Of a DNA stretch of 22,715 nucleotides, positions 14,895-22,649 are shown piece after piece. How positions within the stretch are numbered: position 1 is the stretch's first letter; each line of letters begins with the position of its first letter. Made by a program: the position numbers and the translations under genes. The DNA comes from an uncultured bacterium (GTDB lineage Bacteria; Bacteroidota; Bacteroidia; Bacteroidales; JACABE01): positions 1-22,715 of the forward strand of contig CAIWDQ010000549.1 in the NCBI GenBank assembly GCA_903911455.1, written 5' to 3'. The notes beneath the pieces are model-generated. The model did no database searches and was not told the DNA's origin. It worked only from the letters and a program-made list of their open reading frames with translations.

Positions 14895-16712
14895 CTATTT
14901 CCCTCTTTTCTTTTTGTAATAAGTCCTATACCAGGTTGAAGTCTTTTTATAAAGTTGCAAAATAGATTCGTTAGGGAAAATATTTACTCTAAATATCTCA
15001 AAAGGATCTTCATCAATAGTCATCCCACCCGAATCTGTTGAAATCCCATAAGAATAGCCTGCTGATTTGGTAAGTTCTTTCAAACGATTGTTGATAGTGC
15101 CAAAAGGATAAGCAAAAGATATTATTTCAGTATCTAAAGTTTCTTCAATTATCCTACGTGATTCAGTAAGTTCCTCTATAATTTCTTGATCTGTTAGTAA
15201 AGACATGTCTCTATGCGTGATTGAATGTGCAGCTATCTCCCAACCATTATCAACAAAAGCCTTTTTTTGATCAGTAGTCATTAAACGGCTTGTAGCTTCA
15301 TCCTCACCTTTGTCCCAAAAGTTAGCTGTAGCATTAAAATCACCTAAAAGAAACAGTACTCCTTTATATCCATATTGATTTGTAAGAGGTAGCATATTAG
15401 TAAAATTATCAGTATAACCGTCATCAAAAGTTATGATAAATGCTTTTCGTGGAAACTCTTTTATTGTTTTTTTTTCACTAGCAAAATCCTGATATTCTTT
15501 AAAAGTAATAGCCTTTAAGCCTCTGAATTTAAAAAACTGTAGATGTTTCTTAAAATTATCTTTCGTTACAAATGTTTTATGCTGACTATTAATTGGCTCA
15601 TCCGGTACTTTATGATACATTAGTATCGGTATATGCTTAGGATGAAACTTTTTAATAATAGCTTTCCTGTAAACTTCTTCAATTTTATCGTTAATAGAAT
15701 TTAGTTCATAAATAGAAATATCATCATTAAGTACATGTTTAACCGGATTAATAATATAATTTCTAATATCATTAAGAATAAGATTGCAATCAGGATGGAA
15801 ATCACTTTTAGTAGGCATTATATCACCAAAGTTAGAAGCTTTAGCAGCATCAATATTATTTTTAGTAAGAATGCCGTGATAACAACCTTCGCCTATTGCC
15901 ATGGTCGTAATTCCTAAAGATAAAGCCTCAATTGCAACTCTTCCTGATCCTATGATAAGGTCTGAATTAATTATTTTATATAATACTTTATCGTTAAACC
16001 CAAGATTTAAAATCCTATCATTATACTGTTGGTGTAAATCTTGATAGCAATTTTTTGCTTCGTCTGGGAAAGATTCCCAAGCGCATCCAAACAAATTGAT
16101 ATATAAATGTGGGAACTCTTGCAATAAGTTTGGGAAAATATCAGTAAGCAGACTTGCAATATTTCTACCTTTTGGCCCATTAAATCTACCTACTACAGAT
16201 ATTACAAATTGAGATTCATTTTTATTGGATTTATAATCTTTAAAATTAGACAAGTCAATGCCGTTAGGGATTAAAAATAATTTAGATGCGTCAAACTTAA
16301 GCTCGGTTTTAAGATGCTCCATAATATTAGGGCATATACCAATAATGTATTCACCATATTTATCATCTGGTTTAAATTGCCTGCCATGTATTGTTGATAC
16401 CAAAGGTATTCTACACATCTTACATGCAATATAAGCTACCCAGCTAGCTGCTCTTGAATGGGCATGAACAATAGTAATATTATTTTTAAAAATGAATTGT
16501 CTGAGAAAAAGTATATTTTTAATTCGCTGCTTATATGAGCGGTTTGCAACAGCTAAAGTGGTTATTGGTAATTTTGAAGGCAGGTTAGAACTATCAGTTA
16601 CTATAAAAACCTTATTTCCTTCTTCGGTTTGTTTCTCAGCAATACGAATAGCATACATCGTTGCCCCTGATATAAAATCCGAAGAAAAAAAATGAAGTAT
16701 TCTATGCGACAT
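14895..16712 (-). CDS. Fused GT4-like glycosyltransferase and polysaccharide deacetylase
   Basis: This 605-residue two-domain cytoplasmic-looking protein has residues 1 to about 350 like a GT-B glycosyltransferase of family GT4: glycine-containing N-terminal loop FISGATMYA (13-21), HAHSRAA (84-90), STIHGRQF (106-113), VVGRFNGPKG (173-182) and the donor-site GRVAIEALSLG (257-267). Residues about 361-590 are a NodB-type carbohydrate esterase 4 domain with PILMYH (362-367), TFDDG (428-432), metal-site His496 and His500 (HSITH) and YPFG (535-538). The likely job is building and deacetylating a surface polysaccharide. No other polysaccharide genes are adjacent. No signal peptide is visible, which is odd for the deacetylase because many relatives act outside the cytoplasm. 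Repeat arrays of 21-bp period lie on both sides. Confidence 0.9.
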   Translation of the reverse strand: MSHRILHFFSSDFISGATMYAIRIAEKQTEEGNKVFIVTDSSNLPSKLPITTLAVANRSYKQRIKNILFLRQFIFKNNITIVHAHSRAASWVAYIACKMCRIPLVSTIHGRQFKPDDKYGEYIIGICPNIMEHLKTELKFDASKLFLIPNGIDLSNFKDYKSNKNESQFVISVVGRFNGPKGRNIASLLTDIFPNLLQEFPHLYINLFGCAWESFPDEAKNCYQDLHQQYNDRILNLGFNDKVLYKIINSDLIIGSGRVAIEALSLGITTMAIGEGCYHGILTKNNIDAAKASNFGDIMPTKSDFHPDCNLILNDIRNYIINPVKHVLNDDISIYELNSINDKIEEVYRKAIIKKFHPKHIPILMYHKVPDEPINSQHKTFVTKDNFKKHLQFFKFRGLKAITFKEYQDFASEKKTIKEFPRKAFIITFDDGYTDNFTNMLPLTNQYGYKGVLFLLGDFNATANFWDKGEDEATSRLMTTDQKKAFVDNGWEIAAHSITHRDMSLLTDQEIIEELTESRRIIEETLDTEIISFAYPFGTINNRLKELTKSAGYSYGISTDSGGMTIDEDPFEIFRVNIFPNESILQLYKKTSTWYRTYYKKKRGK

Positions 16713-16853
16713 TTCTTATTAATATTGTTTTGTAATTTGAGGGCAAAATTAATTAAATTTTTCTACTTTAAGTGTTATTGGATTAAAAAGGTTAATATTT
16801 TATTAATATTTATAAATGATGTATTAGTTAAAAGATTTGGTATTTTCTTTTTT

Positions 16854-17082
16854 ATAAAATTCATTTTAGCCCTTCTTACACGCATATTAACCTTCTTCAA
16901 GTCCATATAAGCCTCTTTCAAGTCCATATTAACACCTTTCAAGTCCATATAAACGTCTTTCAAGTCCATATTAACGCTCTTCAAGTCCATATTAACGTCC
17001 TTCAAGTCTATATAAGCCTACTTCAAGTCCATTTTAACGCTCTTCAAGTCCATTTTAGCCCTTTCAAAGTGTAAATGAACTT
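16854..17082. repeat. 21-bp tandem array, 8 clear units plus degenerate flanks
   Basis: Eight units of exactly 21 bp run from 16896 to 17063 with consensus TTCAAGTCCATATTAACGCTC. TTCAAGTC opens all eight; variation lies mainly at the unit's 3' end and at the A/T bases. Degenerate units flank it at 16854-16895 and 17064-17082. The minus strand reads as a heptad (VNMDLKS-like), but this frame is cut by TAG inside the array at about 17017-17019. The rest of the 692-bp gap 16713-17404 holds AT-rich sequence, a promoter element near 17296 and a small hairpin at 17331-17353, with no gene seen. Confidence 0.93.
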
Positions 17083-17295
17083 TTTGAGGTTTGATTCCTA
17101 TAAAGTTATGTTGGTTTAAGATATCATAATACTTTTCAGCAAATTTTGACACTTTCAATTTTATATTTACAAGATTTTTAAGTTTATTTTAAAGAATTGC
17201 TAAAAATAATTTACCGTTAACTTAGTCATTACAGCCGTAAACTGATTTCTATAAAATATTATAACATAATATGCGTTCGGATTAAAAAAAAGATG

Positions 17296-17303
17296 TAAAT
17301 TTG
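17296..17303 (+). promoter_or_regulatory. Possible -7 element of the exbB-tonB operon
   Basis: TAAATTTG matches TAnnTTTG. No TTTG lies at the proper spacing upstream; the nearest is TTCG at 17276-17279, too close. Transcription from here would give a leader of about 95 nt containing the hairpin GTCATT/AATGAC (17331-17336 and 17348-17353). Confidence 0.45.
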
Positions 17304-17404
17304 CAGAAAAATTAGTCAATAATAAAAAGTGTCATTTGCAGTTATATAATGACGAATAAAAAAAAGTAAACAAATAATTAAATAACAAATAATAATAATT
17401 AGAA

Positions 17405-18229
17405 ATGAAAAAACAAGTCGTTGCATCTAATCAAGGTGATTTATCAAAAAGTTTAAAAACTTTATTCTCATCAGTAGTTATCCCATTAGCTTTAACTGCT
17501 GCAGTATGTATTTTTATTTTCATTTTAGGTAATGGAAGTAATTTTCAAGGGGGCAATCATGCTAACCAACCACTACCTGGTAATTTTTTAGGTACTGTAT
17601 ATAAAGGAGGTTTTATCGTACCTATTTTGATGGCTTTATTAATAATTGTACTTACTTACAGTATCGAAAGATTTTTTACAATTACAAAAGCTAAAGGCAA
17701 AGGTTCAGTAACTACTTTTATTAAAAAAATTAAACACCTTATTGAATATAACACAGTAGGTGAAGCTATCGTTGAATGTGATAAACAAAGAGGTTCTGTT
17801 GCAAATGTTGTTAAATCAACTTTAAATCGTTACACTGCTTTAGAAGGTGATCAGGGTATGACCAAAGATCAGAAATTATTATCAATCCAGAAAGAAATAG
17901 AAGAAGCTACATCTTTAGAGTTGCCAGCTTTAGAACAAAATCTAGTTGTATTAGCTACAATTTCGTCAGTTGCTACTTTGTTAGGGTTATTAGGAACAGT
18001 ACTTGGTATGATCAGAGCTTTCGCTGCTTTAGCTCAAGCTGGTGCTCCTGACTCTGTTGCTTTATCTACAGGTATCTCTGAAGCTCTTATTAATACTGCA
18101 TTCGGTATCGGTACTGCTGCTTTAGCTATTGTTTTCTATAATGTATTCACTACACAAATAGATAAACTAACACACAGTATTGACGAAGCAGGATTTAGTA
18201 TTGTTCAGACTTATGCTGAAAAACATTAA
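17405..18229 (+). CDS. exbB: ExbB/MotA/TolQ-family proton channel protein
   Basis: This 274-residue inner-membrane protein forms, with ExbD, the proton channel that energises TonB. It has an N-terminal membrane helix (about 28-45) followed by a Gly/Asn-rich periplasmic segment, a second helix (about 68-86), a cytoplasmic domain, and two C-terminal helices with the family pattern LATISSVATLLGLLGTVLG (185-203) and ALINTAFGIGTAALAI. The extra N-terminal helix is usual for Bacteroidota members. It is the first gene of the operon, 37 bp before exbD. MotA/TolQ paralogues share the fold, but the following exbD and tonB genes settle the assignment. Confidence 0.93.
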   Translation: MKKQVVASNQGDLSKSLKTLFSSVVIPLALTAAVCIFIFILGNGSNFQGGNHANQPLPGNFLGTVYKGGFIVPILMALLIIVLTYSIERFFTITKAKGKGSVTTFIKKIKHLIEYNTVGEAIVECDKQRGSVANVVKSTLNRYTALEGDQGMTKDQKLLSIQKEIEEATSLELPALEQNLVVLATISSVATLLGLLGTVLGMIRAFAALAQAGAPDSVALSTGISEALINTAFGIGTAALAIVFYNVFTTQIDKLTHSIDEAGFSIVQTYAEKH

Positions 18230-18266
18230 TAATTAGTTTTCAAGAAACAATTTAAATTTAAGCAAA

Positions 18267-18899
18267 ATGCCAAAAGTAAAGTCAAAACGTAAAAGTACCT
18301 GGGTAGATATGGCGCCGATGTGCGACGTAGCTTTCCTACTACTGACGTTTTTTATGCTTACATCTAATTTTACGGCAAAAGAACCTGTTCAGGTAACCAC
18401 ACCTTCTTCAATATCTGAAATTAAAATACCTGAAACCAACACTATTAAAATAGAAGTTGACAAAGATGGTAAAGTATTCTTCGGAATAGATGGACAGGCT
18501 AGAAGAGTAAAAATGCTTGAGAAAATTAGTGCTGCATATAATATCTCTTTCACACCTGAGGAATTCAAGAAATTTAGTTTAATACCTTCTTTTGGAGTTC
18601 CAATCGAAGGATTAAAAAGATTTTTAGCAATGGAATCAACTGAAAGAGATTTAAAGGAAAATGCAGTAGGAGTACCTTCTGATTCTACTAATAATCAATT
18701 TAAAGCCTGGGTAAAAGCAGCACGTGCAATGAGTAGAGAAGAAGATATGCAAAAAGACAAATCTATGATAATTGCAATAAAAGCAGATCAGGCAACTCCA
18801 TTTCCAAAGATCAAAGCTGTAATGAATACTTTGCAGGATTTGAATGAAAATAAATATAATCTAATCACTAGTCTGGAGAAAGCTCCGGAAAATTTATAA
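18267..18899 (+). CDS. exbD: ExbD-family biopolymer transport protein, first copy
   Basis: This 210-residue protein has a short basic cytoplasmic N-terminus, one membrane helix and a periplasmic domain. The helix begins DMAPMCDVAFLLLTFFM, with Asp20 at the position of the proton-carrying aspartate of ExbD (Asp25 in E. coli). It is longer than the about 140 residues of the E. coli protein because of an insertion in the periplasmic part (about 75-150). It is paired with a second, different ExbD gene 31 bp downstream, as in many Bacteroidota. The two copies probably assemble with the single ExbB. Confidence 0.92.
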   Translation: MPKVKSKRKSTWVDMAPMCDVAFLLLTFFMLTSNFTAKEPVQVTTPSSISEIKIPETNTIKIEVDKDGKVFFGIDGQARRVKMLEKISAAYNISFTPEEFKKFSLIPSFGVPIEGLKRFLAMESTERDLKENAVGVPSDSTNNQFKAWVKAARAMSREEDMQKDKSMIIAIKADQATPFPKIKAVMNTLQDLNENKYNLITSLEKAPENL

Positions 18900-18930
18900 T
18901 TAAATAAACCATTTTAAAAAATAAATTAAA

Positions 18931-19548
18931 ATGTCTGAAATAAATACAGAAGGAAAAGGTGGCGGAAAGAAAGGGAAACCGAAGAAACTGTCGACAAGAG
19001 TAGATTTTACTCCTATGGTTGACTTAGGCTTCTTATTGATTACTTTCTTTATGTTAACCACCTCAATGATAAAACCACAGACAATGGAAATTGCTATGCC
19101 TGATAAACATGAAGTAAAAAAGGAAGATCAGACTAAAGTAAAAGAGTCTTTAGCAGTTACTGTTATACTTGGTAAAAACAATAAAGTGTTCTACTATTTC
19201 GGGACTAAGAAAGATGGTGTAATACCAAAGGTTGAAACAACAGATTATAGTCCTGCCGGTATCCGTAAGGTTCTTCTTGACAAAAACCATGATGTTATGG
19301 TTGAAGTTCGTAAACTTAAACTTCAAAAAGAAAATAAAGAGATATCCGAGGATACTCTTAAAACCAGAGTTTCAAGAGAAAAAAACGTCAAGAATGCACC
19401 TGTTGTACTAATAAAAGCTACTGACGATGCGTCGTATAAGAATTTGGTAGATGTTTTGGACGAAATGATGATCTGTAATATTGGGAAATACGCAATTGTA
19501 GATATCAATAAAGATGATCTGGATTGGATAAAAGACCTGAACAAATAA
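18931..19548 (+). CDS. exbD: ExbD-family biopolymer transport protein, second copy
   Basis: This 205-residue protein has a Gly/Lys-rich cytoplasmic N-terminus, one membrane helix and a periplasmic domain. The helix begins DFTPMVDLGFLLITFFML, with Asp31 as the predicted proton-carrying residue. The C-terminal part (VVLIKATDDASYKNLVDVLDE, split at 152-161 and 162-172) fits the ExbD/TolR fold. Like the first copy, it carries an enlarged central segment rich in Lys and Glu. It differs enough from the first copy that a recent duplication is unlikely. It is followed after 49 bp by tonB. Confidence 0.92.
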   Translation: MSEINTEGKGGGKKGKPKKLSTRVDFTPMVDLGFLLITFFMLTTSMIKPQTMEIAMPDKHEVKKEDQTKVKESLAVTVILGKNNKVFYYFGTKKDGVIPKVETTDYSPAGIRKVLLDKNHDVMVEVRKLKLQKENKEISEDTLKTRVSREKNVKNAPVVLIKATDDASYKNLVDVLDEMMICNIGKYAIVDINKDDLDWIKDLNK

Positions 19549-19597
19549 CCAATGAGAAATTTAAGTTGTAATATTATAATTTTAAAAAATTAAAGCC

Positions 19598-20410
19598 ATG
19601 TCTCAAAAATTGAATATCTACTCCGATGAATGGTGTGATATGATTTTTACTGAAAAAAACCATGAATATGGAGCTTATATGCTAAGAAGAAGTTCTGGGA
19701 AAAGGCATCTGAGGGCTACTATTATAGCTGTTGTTTTCTTTACTGTTGCAGTAAGTTCACCTGTTTTATTAAAGGCAATCATGCCTAAAGAAAAAGTTGA
19801 AAATACTGATAAGATAACAATGGCTGACCTGAAAATGGAAAAACCTAAAGAAGAAGAAAAGATTATTGAAGAAAAACCACTTGAACCATTAAAAAGTTCT
19901 GTTAAATTTGTTCCTCCTGTAATTGCACCCGACGAAGAAGTTAGCGATGCAGATCAGATGAAATCACAGGAAGACCTTAATAAAAATAAAGACGCTATTT
20001 CAACTGCAGATGTGAAGGGAACAGATGACCCTAATGCAAAGTTAATTGGGGAATTGGATGTGCCAAATGCAACCGGTGATGACGATGCAGGGAAACCACC
20101 TCCAACTATAGTTGAACAAATGCCTGAATTTAAAGGTGGTGTTGAAGAACTGAATAAATTTCTTCATGATAACATTAAATATCCGCAACTTGCAAGAGAA
20201 GAAGGTATACAGGGAAAGGTTTTTGTAACTTTTGTAGTTAGTAAAACCGGTAAAATAACTAATGTAAAACTTCTTAGAGGTATAGGCGGAGGATGTGATG
20301 ATGAAGCTATAAGAGTAGTAAAAATGATGCCAGATTGGAAACCGGGAAGACAAAATGGATCTACTACAGCAGTTCAGTTTAATCTTCCGGTTCAATTTAA
20401 TCTCCAGTAA
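19598..20410 (+). CDS. tonB: TonB energy transducer, first copy
   Basis: This 270-residue protein links the ExbBD channel to TonB-dependent outer-membrane receptors. It has a cytoplasmic N-terminal extension of about 37 residues with the Bacteroidota pattern W-x2-M-x-F-x3-N-x2-YGAY (12-27), one membrane helix (about 40-60), a Lys/Glu/Pro-rich periplasmic linker, and a C-terminal TonB domain (about 165-270) including QMPEFKGG, YPQLAREEGIQGKVFV and DWKPGRQNG. A closely related gene follows after a 215-bp gap. Across the first 27 codons the two differ at only 4 of 81 nt, far less than elsewhere. Confidence 0.94.
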   Translation: MSQKLNIYSDEWCDMIFTEKNHEYGAYMLRRSSGKRHLRATIIAVVFFTVAVSSPVLLKAIMPKEKVENTDKITMADLKMEKPKEEEKIIEEKPLEPLKSSVKFVPPVIAPDEEVSDADQMKSQEDLNKNKDAISTADVKGTDDPNAKLIGELDVPNATGDDDAGKPPPTIVEQMPEFKGGVEELNKFLHDNIKYPQLAREEGIQGKVFVTFVVSKTGKITNVKLLRGIGGGCDDEAIRVVKMMPDWKPGRQNGSTTAVQFNLPVQFNLQ

Positions 20411-20493
20411 TTTTCTGAACAAAAGAGAAAGCTTGAGTTAATTAAAATTTCTGACAATTTGTATTCTAAAATTTTTAAGTATTCTTTGAAATA

Positions 20494-20549
20494 ATGATCA
20501 TCTGCAATAAATAATTTCATTAATTGTAGATATTAATTCAGATGATCAT
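20494..20549. promoter_or_regulatory. Long inverted repeat between the two tonB genes
   Basis: ATGATCATCTG (20494-20504) and CAGATGATCAT (20539-20549) are perfect 11-bp inverted copies. A competing inner hairpin can form from TCTGCAAT (20501-20508) and ATTGTAGA (20523-20530), with one G-U pair; it uses part of the same left arm, so the two folds exclude each other. There is no T-run, so it is not a standard terminator. It could be an mRNA stability or processing element, or an operator. Confidence 0.5.
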
Positions 20550-20625
20550 ATTTGAATCTAAGAACTGAATAATCAGTATTGAAAAATTGTAAGTTTAATT
20601 ATTTTAATTTTTAAAAATCAAAGCC

Positions 20626-21441
20626 ATGTCTCAAAAAATGAATATCAACTCCGATGAATGGTGTGATATGATTTTTACAGAAAAAAACCATGAATACGGA
20701 GCTTATGTAATAAGAAAACAATATTGGAAAAGACAAATCTGGGCAACACTAATAGCAATTATTTTTTTTACAGTTGCAGTTAGTTCCCCAGTAATTTTAA
20801 AAACAATTATGCCTAAAGTTCACTTAGGTAATTCAGATGTGATTAAAGTGTCAACAGTTGATCTAGAGCCTCCCAAAAAAGATGAAAATACTATTGATGA
20901 ACCACAACCTGAAGAAGTTCGAAGTTCAAACAAATTAACAAGGAGTCCTGAAATAATGATGGATGATTTAGTGAGGCCAGAAGACGAAATGAAGATGCAG
21001 GAGGATCTGATAAAGGAAAACAAAGCAATTTCAACAAGAAATGTAGATGGTACTGAAAATCCTAATGCTCCTATGATTGATGATCTTAATAATTCAATTA
21101 TTGATGAAAAACCTGTAAAAGAAACAGTTCATATTATTGTTGAACAGATGCCTGAATTTGTAGGAGGAGAACAGGAGATGTTAAAATATCTTCGTGATAA
21201 TATTAAATACCCTAATGAAGCAAGACAACAAGGAACAACGGGTATAGTATATCTAACATTTATTATTAGTAAACAAGGAAAGATACAAAATATTAAAATA
21301 ATCAGAGGTATAGGAAGTGGGTGTGATGAAGAAGCTATTCGCGTAGTGGAATCAATGCCTAACTGGAAACCTGGCAAACAAAATGGCTCAACTGTTCCAG
21401 TACAATTTAATCTTCCAATTAATTTTAAACTAAGTAACTAA
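20626..21441 (+). CDS. tonB: TonB energy transducer, second copy
   Basis: This 271-residue paralogue of the preceding tonB has the same layout: cytoplasmic extension with the YGAY motif (24-27), a membrane helix at about 40-60, an acidic/Pro linker and a C-terminal TonB domain with QMPEFVGG, YPNEARQQGTTGIVYL and NWKPGKQNG. The linker (about 65-165) has diverged strongly from the first copy, while the start of the gene is almost identical in DNA. Its stop codon overlaps the start of the next gene (TAATG at 21439-21443), so translation is probably coupled. The two copies may serve different receptors. Confidence 0.94.
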   Translation: MSQKMNINSDEWCDMIFTEKNHEYGAYVIRKQYWKRQIWATLIAIIFFTVAVSSPVILKTIMPKVHLGNSDVIKVSTVDLEPPKKDENTIDEPQPEEVRSSNKLTRSPEIMMDDLVRPEDEMKMQEDLIKENKAISTRNVDGTENPNAPMIDDLNNSIIDEKPVKETVHIIVEQMPEFVGGEQEMLKYLRDNIKYPNEARQQGTTGIVYLTFIISKQGKIQNIKIIRGIGSGCDEEAIRVVESMPNWKPGKQNGSTVPVQFNLPINFKLSN

Positions 21442-21683
21442 TGCAAACAACAATTTTGAACGATAAACTAGTTAACTTTTTCAAGTTATTCCTTAAATAT
21501 CTTTCGTATTTAATGGTAGCTGTATATCTGGTTTTAGCTTCATTGTTGTTGTTTACAAAATTATATGCCACCGTTTTGCTACCTTTTCAGAGATATGCAT
21601 TCGGTGGCATATTATTTGCTTATGGCTTGTATAGATGCTATAGAGTGTATAAAGAACAAAATACCAGATCAGATGAAAATTAA
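21441..21683 (+). CDS. Small two-helix membrane protein of unknown function
   Basis: This 80-residue protein has two predicted membrane helices (about 20-39 and 49-67), a charged C-terminal tail and no recognised domain. It is a convincing gene because it overlaps the upstream tonB stop (shared A in TAATG) and the downstream lipoprotein start (11 nt), which is typical of a translationally coupled operon. It may be an accessory part of the TonB-ExbBD complex. That is inferred from position alone. Confidence 0.8.
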   Translation: MQTTILNDKLVNFFKLFLKYLSYLMVAVYLVLASLLLFTKLYATVLLPFQRYAFGGILFAYGLYRCYRVYKEQNTRSDEN

Positions 21684-22629
21684 AAACAATAAAAGTATCC
21701 TTAAATTAATTTGTTGCATGTTTATTACTTTATTATATTCATGTAATAATTCAAGTGAAAAATATACTGATACTCCGATATCGGGCAACATAAGTATTGC
21801 TGTTGATGAAACATTTCAACCAATAGCTGATTCTGAAATAAAGGTGTTTGAAGGATTATATAATTCTACTTCAATAAAAGCTAATTATTGTTCCGAAAAA
21901 CAAGCATTCGATTATTTATTGAAAGATAGTGTGAGATTAATTATAGTATCCAGAAAATTAAATCAATCAGAACATAAACTATTTGAAGATAAAAAATTCT
22001 TCCCAAAAGAAGTTAAAATAGCTACTGATGCTATCGCTTTAATAGTTAATAATGAGAATAAAGATACTCTTATCACAATAGAAGAATTAAAAGACATCTT
22101 AACTGGAAAGATTACTAATTGGAAACAGAAACTTTCTTCAACTAAGCTTGATAAAATTCAATTAGTATTTGATAACCAAAGTTCAAGTACAGTTCGATTA
22201 ATACTTGATTCTGTATGTAGAGGTGCTAAATTGTCAGTAGAAGTGAAAGCATTAGATAAAAATAAAGAAGTAATTGATTTTGTATCCCAGAACCATAATG
22301 CAATTGGAATAATAGGTGTGAGCTGGGTGAGTAATAGTAGTGATTCAACAAGTTTATCATTTCTTGATAGGATAAAAGTAATGTCTGTGTCAGTTGATAA
22401 AAAAGCTACTATCGAAAACTCTTATCAACCATTCCAATATTATTTATCTAATGGAAAATATCCTTTATTACGAAATGTATTTGTTATAATTTCAGAACCT
22501 AGAATTGGACTTGCTTCAGGTTTTACATCTTTTTTAGCAAGTGATAAAGGTCAACGAATAATTAAGAAATCGGGAATATTGCCTGCAACTGTTCCTTTAA
22601 ATATGGTAAAAATGAGAAGTGATCTTTAA
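21673..22629 (+). CDS. PstS-like periplasmic substrate-binding lipoprotein
   Basis: This 318-residue protein starts from the ATG at 21673. That start places a signal sequence with a lipobox (LYSC, lipid-modified Cys24) at the N-terminus; a longer frame from 21565 would put 36 extra residues before it and is less likely. The mature part resembles PstS-type phosphate-binding domains: ISIAVDETFQP (40-50), a DAIALIVNN segment, LTGKITNWKQ and a C-terminal FVIISEPRIGLASGFTSFL (split here at the usual membrane-distal end of the domain). It lies in the ExbB/ExbD/TonB operon with no PstABC transporter genes, so it may be a sensor or receptor partner and not a transporter component. Phosphate as the ligand is not proven. 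Confidence 0.85.
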   Translation: MKIKNNKSILKLICCMFITLLYSCNNSSEKYTDTPISGNISIAVDETFQPIADSEIKVFEGLYNSTSIKANYCSEKQAFDYLLKDSVRLIIVSRKLNQSEHKLFEDKKFFPKEVKIATDAIALIVNNENKDTLITIEELKDILTGKITNWKQKLSSTKLDKIQLVFDNQSSSTVRLILDSVCRGAKLSVEVKALDKNKEVIDFVSQNHNAIGIIGVSWVSNSSDSTSLSFLDRIKVMSVSVDKKATIENSYQPFQYYLSNGKYPLLRNVFVIISEPRIGLASGFTSFLASDKGQRIIKKSGILPATVPLNMVKMRSDL

Positions 22630-22649
22630 TTAATAAATTCATTAATAAA

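Noticed and set aside
16775..17005. Heptad-repeat protein (VNMDLK-like) on the minus strand
   Set aside because: The array continues upstream in the same frame but is interrupted by TAG, and the part outside the repeats is AT-rich with no coding character.
21565..21672. Longer N-terminus for the PstS-like lipoprotein
   Set aside because: It would place 36 residues before the lipoprotein signal sequence and overlap most of the small membrane protein. The ATG at 21673 gives a normal signal peptide.
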